A stretch of DNA of 35,321 bases from Acidimicrobiaceae bacterium (GTDB lineage: Bacteria > Actinomycetota > Acidimicrobiia > Acidimicrobiales > RAAP-2). Position numbers and translations under genes: made by a program. The notes under the pieces were generated by a model. That model was not told where the DNA came from and did not search any database. It saw only the letters and a list, made by a program, of their open reading frames with translations. Position 1 is the first letter of the stretch; the number at the start of each line of letters is the position of its first letter. Shown piece by piece: positions 24,678 to 30,503 of this stretch. The DNA is taken from the NCBI GenBank assembly GCA_003133545.1, contig PKYA01000141.1, positions 575 through 35,895 on the forward strand. The letters are read 5' to 3'.

Positions 24678-25526
24678 ATGACAAGTGACAAGACGATCGT
24701 CGAGCGCCATGACGGCCTTGTTGTCGTGACGCTGAACCGACCCCACAAGAAGAACGCGCTCAATGCGAAGAATTGGAACGACCTCGAAGAGGTGTTGGCC
24801 CAGATGGAGGTGACTCCTTCCGATCGAGCGTTGGTGCTGACAGGAGCGGGTGGGAACTTCTCTTCCGGAGCGGATCTCTCTGGGGGCTTGTCCGCCGGCC
24901 CGCCCAGCGACGGCGCAAAGCCTGAGGGCGACGGCGGACGCTCTGCCGGTGGCCTCACCGGTCACGGCGTACAGCTCATCGTGCACGAGATGCGGATAGT
25001 CGGCCAGATCATCGCTCGGCTTCAACGATTGCCCAAACCAACGATCGCCGCTGTGGATGGGCATGCTGTCGGCGTGGGTCTCGGACTCGTTTTGGCGTGC
25101 GATCTCGTCATCGCCAGCGATCGTGCCCGTTTCACCGAGGTGTTCGTGAAGCGTGGACTGGCTATGGACGGCGGCGCCTCGTGGACACTTCCTCGCCAGA
25201 TAGGACTCAGGCGGGCCAAGCAGATGGCCTTTTTTGGCGACGCGCTCGATGCGGCGAGAGCCTATGAATGGGGGCTGGTGAACGAGGTCGTCCCTCCGGA
25301 GCAGCTGCTGGACACGGCAATGGCTTGGGGACACCGATTGGCCGGCGGCCCGACGACCGCTCTGAGTCTCATCAAGAGTCTCCTCAACTCGAGCTACGGA
25401 TCGAGCTTCGAAGAAGCGATTGAGAACGAGGCGCGAGTGCAGCACATCGCCCACACGACGGCTGACATGAACGAAGGGATCATGGCCTACTTGGAGCGAC
25501 GGGAACCCAACTTCACGGGTCGCTAG
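24678..25526 (+). CDS. Enoyl-CoA hydratase/isomerase (crotonase) family protein
   Basis: This 282-residue crotonase begins VERHDGLVVVTLNRPHKKN, with oxyanion loop GAGGNFSSGADL. AVDGHAVGVGLGLVLACDL has Gly at the first catalytic Glu position. FTEVFVKRGLAMDGGASW lacks the second Glu but carries an Asp in MDGGAS, like the operon-leading crotonase at 17366-18169. A Gly/Pro/Ser-rich insertion of about 30 residues follows the oxyanion loop. A GGAGG Shine-Dalgarno lies 5 nt before the ATG. Its TAG stop overlaps the stop of the convergent amidohydrolase-like gene. Confidence 0.9.
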   Translation: MTSDKTIVERHDGLVVVTLNRPHKKNALNAKNWNDLEEVLAQMEVTPSDRALVLTGAGGNFSSGADLSGGLSAGPPSDGAKPEGDGGRSAGGLTGHGVQLIVHEMRIVGQIIARLQRLPKPTIAAVDGHAVGVGLGLVLACDLVIASDRARFTEVFVKRGLAMDGGASWTLPRQIGLRRAKQMAFFGDALDAARAYEWGLVNEVVPPEQLLDTAMAWGHRLAGGPTTALSLIKSLLNSSYGSSFEEAIENEARVQHIAHTTADMNEGIMAYLERREPNFTGR

Positions 25527-26356
25527 GCGCTACGTGGCACCCCGAAGAAGAATGCCTGCGCGTTGGCGTAGAGCCACCCGTCCCGCACCTCATCTGAGAG
25601 GTCGATCGCCGCAGCTTCCGCCAGGCACCGTTCCATCGACAGGACGGGGTAGTCGGTGGCGAAGAGGATGCGGTCCTGGCCCCGGGTGCGCATGTAGTGC
25701 AGCAGCTCCTCGGGAAGACGCTTAGGCGACCACGCTGATGTCATGAGTCGCAGGTTCTTGTACTTGATCATGAGGCGGATGGCGATATCCCACCACGGAT
25801 CAGCGCCGTGGATCATGCACAGGCGAAGCTCGGGGAACCGGACGCAAACGCGATCGAGGTGGATCGGGTTCTGGACCTCGCCTGGGATGGGTGGGCCAGG
25901 TATGCCCGTGTTGACGCACAGCGGCAGGTCGAGCTCGCAGCACTTCGTATAGAGCGGGTAGTACACGGCATCGCTGGGCGGGTAGAGACCATCGCCCCAG
26001 AAGCTCGGGCCAATGACGGTGAAGGCGACGGGGTGATCACGTACGAAGGATGCGATGGCGTGCAGTGCTTTCATCGGCCTCAGCAGGTTGAACCCGCCTA
26101 GCGCGAGGGAGAATCGCTCTGGCGCTGCCTCGGCGAAGCGGACCGCTCGATGTTCGCTCGTGGCGGTGACCTTCGTCACGAGGATCGCCTTTTCAACGCC
26201 GTTGGCATCCATTTCCTCGAGTAGCTCGCCAAGCTCGGGGCTCTTGAAGAACGACTCCCCGCCCTTGAAGTAGTCCTCCTTGACGCGGACCATCCAATCG
26301 GGCTGTTTTTGATCAGCGAAGTCCACGTTGACGAGGCCGTCGATCACTCTGGTCAT
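25523..26356 (-). CDS. Amidohydrolase-2 family (TIM-barrel) protein lacking the N-terminal HxH
   Basis: This 277-residue protein of the amidohydrolase-2 fold has LCMIHGADPWWDIAIRLM and RILFATDYPVLSMERCLAEA, which supply the strand-6 type His and the final Asp seen in the family. The N-terminus reads MTRVIDGLVNVDFADQ, where relatives have DxHxH, so two metal-binding His are absent. It may be a metal-poor decarboxylase or hydrolase, or a non-catalytic homologue. The ATG at 26356 lacks a Shine-Dalgarno but lies 7 nt after TAGGAT, which suggests a leaderless transcript. The gene diverges from the solute-binding protein gene. Confidence 0.8.
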   Translation of the reverse strand: MTRVIDGLVNVDFADQKQPDWMVRVKEDYFKGGESFFKSPELGELLEEMDANGVEKAILVTKVTATSEHRAVRFAEAAPERFSLALGGFNLLRPMKALHAIASFVRDHPVAFTVIGPSFWGDGLYPPSDAVYYPLYTKCCELDLPLCVNTGIPGPPIPGEVQNPIHLDRVCVRFPELRLCMIHGADPWWDIAIRLMIKYKNLRLMTSAWSPKRLPEELLHYMRTRGQDRILFATDYPVLSMERCLAEAAAIDLSDEVRDGWLYANAQAFFFGVPRSA

Positions 26357-26363
26357 GTGTGAG

Positions 26364-26369
26364 ATCCTA
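26364..26369 (-). promoter_or_regulatory. -10 hexamer TAGGAT, leaderless start
   Basis: The minus strand reads TAGGAT (26369-26364), then 7 nt, then the ATG at 26356. An AT-rich block (26381-26402, tttaaatctttatacatata on the plus strand) lies just upstream and may hold the regulatory region. Confidence 0.45.
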
Positions 26370-26489
26370 GCGCTCCGGGGGTTTAAATCTTTATACATAT
26401 ATCCGCCGGCGCTCGACAGTGCCAGTGCCGGGCCCTCACCACCGGGAGACGGTGATCGTTGTGATCCCCCCCGGACCAGGGTCTGGAAA

Positions 26490-26501
26490 ACATCTAGATG
26501 T
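26490..26501. promoter_or_regulatory. Perfect 12-bp palindrome ACATCTAGATGT
   Basis: A perfect palindrome lies 44 nt upstream of the solute-binding protein ATG. A TATCCT hexamer (26508-26513) fits a -10 box, so the palindrome would sit between the -35 and -10 positions. It is the best example of the motif also seen near 10297, 18323 and 24577. Confidence 0.5.
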
Positions 26502-26545
26502 ATCAGCTATCCTCCGGCCCGGGCCAAAGCAAATGGAGGCGTCAC

Positions 26546-27787
26546 ATGCGCAATACGTTCCGAAGGGGAGCGATGGCGACCCTGTCGGCCGCGTTGATGG
26601 CGGCATCGGCCGTGCTCTCTGCGAGCCCTTCGTCTGCGGCGTCCTCGAAGAGTCCGATCACAATCGCGCTGATCACTTCTGAAACCGGGCTGGCGGCGTC
26701 CGAATACAGCGACTCGCCCCAAGGATTCCTCGCCCGCGTCGCCCTGCAGAATGCCGAGGGAGGGGTCAACGGCCACCGGATCGTGCCACTCGTCATTGAT
26801 GACCAGTCGAGCCCAACGTCGGTGGTGACGGCGGTGCAGGACGCAATCTCCAAGCATGCGATCGGGATCGTCTCCGAAAGCGCGTTGTTCTTCCTGGCGG
26901 CAAAATATCCTCAACAAGCTGGTATTCCGGTGACCGGGGGTTCTTTCGACGGGCCGGAGTGGGGTGAGCAGCCCTATACGAACATGTTTGCCGCTGACTC
27001 GGGCAGCGTTAATCCCAAATTCCCGGTCAACACCGTCTTCTCCTCCTTTCTCAGGGCACACGGTGGAACCGTTATCGGCTCCTATGCCTACGCGATCTCC
27101 TCGACGTCTATCCGCGGCGCCACCAGCGCGGCAGATGCCTTCAAGAGCGAGGGTGGCACGACAGGAGTGCTGGCCACATCCATACCTTTTGGCAGTGTCA
27201 CCTTCGGCCCGGAAGCGCTTCTGGCCAAGCAGCACGGTGTGAACGCCGTCTTCGCCGCCATGGACGGTGACTCCAACGTCGCCCTCGCCACGGCGCTTCA
27301 GCAAGCCGGCGTAAGGCCGAAGGCGGTGGTCTTCCCGACCGGGTACGAGCCCAGCCTCGTGCACTCACCGGCCTGGCCGGCGGTTCAAGGGGACTACTTC
27401 GTCTCGGAGCTCCGGCCCGCTGACCTTCCCGACGCCGGGACGAAGCAACTCACCGCCGCACTCTTGAAGTATGAGCACCGACCGCCCAGCCAATTCTACG
27501 ACTACGCCATCGCCGAGTCCTGGCTGGGCACGGACTTGATGCTCAAGGGAATTGAGCTCGCTGGACCGAACCCGACGTCGGCGTCGGTCATCCACAGCCT
27601 GCGCAACCTGAAGTCCTACAACGGTGCTGGACTCCTGGCCCACAACCTCGACTTCTCGACCGCCTTCGGGCACGACCAGTCGCCCGGCTGCCTGTGGTAT
27701 CTGCAAGCTCAGAAGAATGGCTTCGTCCCGGTATCGTCCAAACCGTGGTGTGGGCATGACCTCCCGGGTACGTCCGTAGCCAGTTAG
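26546..27787 (+). CDS. Periplasmic-binding-protein-like (branched-chain amino acid type) substrate-binding protein, secreted
   Basis: This 413-residue protein of the LivJ/Leu-Ile-Val-binding fold begins with a signal peptide: basic MRNTFRRG, a hydrophobic stretch ATLSAALMAASAVLSA, and an SSAASS cleavage region. ITIALITSETGLAAS, then GHRIVPLVIDDQSSPTSVV, is the typical start of the ligand domain. No lipobox Cys is present, although such binding proteins in Gram-positive bacteria are usually lipoproteins. No ABC permease or ATPase genes are seen nearby. GGAGG 7 nt before the ATG at 26546 decides the start. It probably delivers or senses the hydrophobic substrate of the cluster; the ligand is unknown. 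Confidence 0.85.
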   Translation: MRNTFRRGAMATLSAALMAASAVLSASPSSAASSKSPITIALITSETGLAASEYSDSPQGFLARVALQNAEGGVNGHRIVPLVIDDQSSPTSVVTAVQDAISKHAIGIVSESALFFLAAKYPQQAGIPVTGGSFDGPEWGEQPYTNMFAADSGSVNPKFPVNTVFSSFLRAHGGTVIGSYAYAISSTSIRGATSAADAFKSEGGTTGVLATSIPFGSVTFGPEALLAKQHGVNAVFAAMDGDSNVALATALQQAGVRPKAVVFPTGYEPSLVHSPAWPAVQGDYFVSELRPADLPDAGTKQLTAALLKYEHRPPSQFYDYAIAESWLGTDLMLKGIELAGPNPTSASVIHSLRNLKSYNGAGLLAHNLDFSTAFGHDQSPGCLWYLQAQKNGFVPVSSKPWCGHDLPGTSVAS

Positions 27788-27871
27788 AGAGCCGGATTCT
27801 GGTGTAGACCTCGGGGCGGTCACGCATCGAGAGGTACCGGGTGGTGGATCACGCGAAGGAGGTCGAGTGAG

Positions 27872-28924
27872 ATGGCCCGAGCACGAGAGGCACGTGAGTG
27901 GGCGGCCAGTGGAGGGTTGCGCGGCATCGGCGACTCTCTCTACACGCCGTTCTGCGGCCACGACGGCGAAAGCATCGACTGGGATGCGTACCGGACCCTG
28001 GTCCGCTACTGCGTGGGGGACCTCCGTCACGACATGCTGTGGCTCACGAGCGGCGTGGGTGAGTGGTGGTCACTCACGATGGACGAGCGCAAGCGCTTGC
28101 TGGAAGTGGCTGTGGAGGAGGCACGGGCAATAGCTCCCGACACCGTGGTCGAGGCCTGCACCAGCGCGGCATCGGTGAAGGAATGCGTGGAGCTGACGCT
28201 CCATGCCCAGGAGCACGGCGCAGACGTGTGCTTCTTGCAGACGCCCCCGATGGAGGTACACGCCGGGGAAGGCGTCCTGCGGTTTTTTGAGTACGTCGCC
28301 GATAGGACGGATATTGCACTTGGGATGTTCAACTCGCCGTCATCGGGTTGGGTGCTCAGCGCTGAGGAGATGGCAGCGATCCACCACCAGATCCCGGCTG
28401 TCGTCGCGGTGAAAGAGGGCGTGCAGGACAGTGTTTCGCGAACCATGGCCCTTCACGCTCTGGCTCCGGACCTGGTGATCTGGGAGTGCGACCTGATCGT
28501 CTACAGCGCGGGGTGGCTGCAGCAGGGAATCGTCGGGCCGGCCCAGCTTGGCACGTCGGCCTATCTGTTCGAGACGCCAGACGATCTCATCTACCGGCAG
28601 TATTGGGAGCTGGTCTGGAACGGGAAGCTGGCCGACGCGTCCGCTTTCGCGAAGGAGTCAGGACTGGACGCCCGTAGTGCTGGCATAGGCTCATGGATGG
28701 TGCAGTACCCCGGTAGGCCCGACTACTTCACCCACTGGGGCGAGGCGTTCAAGTACGCCGCGTCCGTAATCGGTCTGCCGGTCGGTGACTACCCACACTC
28801 GCGCCCGCCGCAGGGCTTTCTGCCGGAGGCGGCGAAGGTTCAGATACGCGCGGCACTTGTGAACGCGGGGATGGAGGGGAAGGCGAAGTTGGCTGTTAAC
28901 GGCGCCTTTGCACGACCGGGGTGA
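27872..28924 (+). CDS. DapA-like (dihydrodipicolinate synthase / N-acetylneuraminate lyase family) aldolase
   Basis: This 350-residue TIM-barrel Schiff-base aldolase family member has LTSGVGEWW (59-66), matching the GT(T/S)GE pyruvate-carboxylate motif. AVVAVKEGVQD carries the Schiff-base lysine Lys181. The tyrosine of the usual YNxP motif is Phe153 here (MFNSPSSG), so the proton-relay Tyr of classical members is missing. The family makes or breaks C-C bonds of 2-oxo acids and includes aldolases and hydratase-aldolases of aromatic degradation, which would suit this cluster. AGGAGG lies about 9 nt before the ATG at 27872. It follows the binding-protein gene by 84 nt and may share its mRNA. Confidence 0.83.
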   Translation: MARAREAREWAASGGLRGIGDSLYTPFCGHDGESIDWDAYRTLVRYCVGDLRHDMLWLTSGVGEWWSLTMDERKRLLEVAVEEARAIAPDTVVEACTSAASVKECVELTLHAQEHGADVCFLQTPPMEVHAGEGVLRFFEYVADRTDIALGMFNSPSSGWVLSAEEMAAIHHQIPAVVAVKEGVQDSVSRTMALHALAPDLVIWECDLIVYSAGWLQQGIVGPAQLGTSAYLFETPDDLIYRQYWELVWNGKLADASAFAKESGLDARSAGIGSWMVQYPGRPDYFTHWGEAFKYAASVIGLPVGDYPHSRPPQGFLPEAAKVQIRAALVNAGMEGKAKLAVNGAFARPG

Positions 28925-28936
28925 GCGTTGCCAGTG

Positions 28937-30175
28937 TCAGCGCAACCGATAACTGATTGGGATGCTCTTTGGGCCCTGCACGAAGTTGGCGTGGGTCCAC
29001 GTCGGCTCGCCGGCCAGTTCGATGTACTCGAGACGGCCGAACAGCTCCGTGAAGAGGGCCCGGATTTCCAGGCGGGCCAGGTGTGCGCCCAGGCAGAAGT
29101 GCCGACCGAATCCGAAGGCGAGGTGGCCAGCGGCGTTCTCCCGTTGGACGTCGAGATGAAACGGGTCGGCGAAGATCTCGTCGTCCCGGTTACCTGATGC
29201 ATAGGACAGGAGGACGAGCTCGCCGGGCTGGAACGTGATACCCCTGAGGGTGAAGGGCTGCTGGCATGTACGCATGAAGTGCTTCACCGGCGAAACGAAC
29301 CGGATGAGCTCGTCGACGGCGGAGTGAACCAGGGCGGGATTTGCTTGCAGGAGCTCTAGCTGGGGACGATTTTCGAGAAGAGCGAGAAGTCCACCAGCGA
29401 TGACGCTCGAGGTGGTGTCATGTCCCGCCGTAGCGATGATCACGTAGTGGCCGAGAGTGTCCATATCGGGCAGAGCCTCGCCGCCGAGCTCAGCGTTAGC
29501 GATGACAGAAGCGAGGTCTCCGGTGGGATGAGCTCGCCGATCTAGTGTCAAATTCGTGAAATAGGCGACGAGGTCAAGCAACACTGCGACGGCGGCCTCG
29601 TCCCTCCCCTTTCGGGCAATGTCGGGGTCCTCGGCGCCGAAAAGCTCCTGCGTCAGTTTGAGCATTCGGGGATAGTCGTCCTCGGGTAGTCCCAGGATCG
29701 CCAGGATCACCTGAAGGGGAAAGTGCACGGCGACATCGTTGGCGAAGTCGCAGTAGCCGCCGAGGTCGGCCATCACATCGACGTATCGTCTGGCTAACTC
29801 GTCGATCCGCTCCTGCAAGTTCCTGACGTTTCCCGGCTTGAACCAGTCGTTGACTATGTTCCGATGCGCCTTGTGCTCGTCACCGTCCATCTGGATGAGG
29901 GTTTTGACCGGCGCGTCGATCATGTCCCTCATGTTTGCCTTGGGTGTGAGGGTCGGAACTGGAGCGTTCGTGAAGATCTCGGGATTTCGCTCGATTTCCA
30001 TGATGTCGGCGTGTTTGGTGACGGCCCAAAATTCGGGATACTTCTCGACGTCGACCTTCAAGATCGGTGACTCTTCGCGGATCCGCCTCGCCTTCGCATG
30101 CCACTCGAAGGGGTCGGCGTACGCCGCCGGCTTCACAAAGATGGAACCGAGGTTCTCAACGGCAGCCCTGGCCAT
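28937..30175 (-). CDS. Cytochrome P450
   Basis: This 412-residue soluble bacterial P450 has the I-helix oxygen-activation motif TAGHDTTSS (249-257) and the ExxR motif ELIR (289-292). The heme-binding loop is FGFGRHFCLGAHLARLE, with Cys361 as the thiolate ligand. The HANFVQGPKSIPISY tail resembles actinobacterial P450s that hydroxylate terpenoids, steroids or aliphatic chains, but I cannot assign a CYP family. No ferredoxin or reductase gene is adjacent. The ATG at 30175 has no Shine-Dalgarno and lies 6 nt after TATGAT, so the transcript is probably leaderless. A CTAGAGGTTT element lies just upstream of that box. It is convergent with the DapA-like gene. Confidence 0.95.
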   Translation of the reverse strand: MARAAVENLGSIFVKPAAYADPFEWHAKARRIREESPILKVDVEKYPEFWAVTKHADIMEIERNPEIFTNAPVPTLTPKANMRDMIDAPVKTLIQMDGDEHKAHRNIVNDWFKPGNVRNLQERIDELARRYVDVMADLGGYCDFANDVAVHFPLQVILAILGLPEDDYPRMLKLTQELFGAEDPDIARKGRDEAAVAVLLDLVAYFTNLTLDRRAHPTGDLASVIANAELGGEALPDMDTLGHYVIIATAGHDTTSSVIAGGLLALLENRPQLELLQANPALVHSAVDELIRFVSPVKHFMRTCQQPFTLRGITFQPGELVLLSYASGNRDDEIFADPFHLDVQRENAAGHLAFGFGRHFCLGAHLARLEIRALFTELFGRLEYIELAGEPTWTHANFVQGPKSIPISYRLR

Positions 30176-30181
30176 ACGATC

Positions 30182-30210
30182 ATCATATACAACGAAATAG
30201 CTAGAGGTTT
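30182..30210 (-). promoter_or_regulatory. P450 promoter: TATGAT -10 box and CTAGAGGTTT element
   Basis: The minus strand has TATGAT (30187-30182) ending 6 nt before the P450 ATG. CTAGAGGTTT (30201-30210 on the plus strand) lies where the -35 box would be. The same ten bases occur in the ADH/SDR divergent region (23639-23648), where they form half of a perfect palindrome. Confidence 0.45.
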
Positions 30211-30274
30211 CGACCGTTGAGAAAGCCAGCGAACCGTTGGCCGCTTGGCATCCTACGGGCTAGTAGGAGGGACC

Positions 30275-30454
30275 ATGAGGATGTGGCCTATGGGTTAGGA
30301 CAACGCTGCACTCATCACTGAACTGAAAACCTTTGTCGCCGGGTATCGTGGCGCACGGGACCTCGCAGACGGCGGGTCGACCTTCTGTACAGATACGACT
30401 AGCGAGCTCAGTCCTCCTCCTGGGGTACAAGTGCGATGGCATCGTCGGGGGTGA
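30275..30454 (+). pseudogene. Possible small gene interrupted by TAG at codon 8
   Basis: An AGGAGGG Shine-Dalgarno (30265-30271) lies 3 nt before an ATG that encodes MRMWPMG and then TAG. The same frame stays open for another 51 codons (DNAALITELKTFVAGYRG and onwards) to a TGA at 30452. It could be a heptapeptide, a gene broken by one nonsense mutation, or chance. Codon third positions are only moderately GC-rich. I do not recognise the peptide. Confidence 0.2.
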
Positions 30455-30485
30455 ATTCGCGTAAGGACGTTGGCTGATAGTCCAT
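30408..30485 (-). CDS. Micro-ORF of 25 codons downstream of the molybdenum hydroxylase large subunit
   Basis: The frame begins at an ATG 18 nt after the large-subunit stop, in the same reading frame as that gene. It encodes MDYQPTSLREFTPDDAIALV followed by an acidic PQEED end, with codon use like the neighbours. No separate Shine-Dalgarno is clear. It may be a small protein, or a former C-terminal part cut off by the TGA. The function is unknown and the evidence is weak. Confidence 0.2.
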   Translation of the reverse strand: MDYQPTSLREFTPDDAIALVPQEED

Positions 30486-30503
30486 CCTTTGATGTCCATC
30501 TGT

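Larger units (their letters stand above)
30211..30503. other. Gene-poor stretch between P450 and molybdenum hydroxylase genes
   Basis: The gap between the P450 start and the large-subunit stop is 328 nt in total. Besides the P450 promoter it holds two small frames: a TAG-interrupted plus-strand frame behind a good Shine-Dalgarno (30275-30454) and a 25-codon minus-strand frame (30408-30485). Neither is recognised. No RNA gene or clear terminator was seen. Confidence 0.5.
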
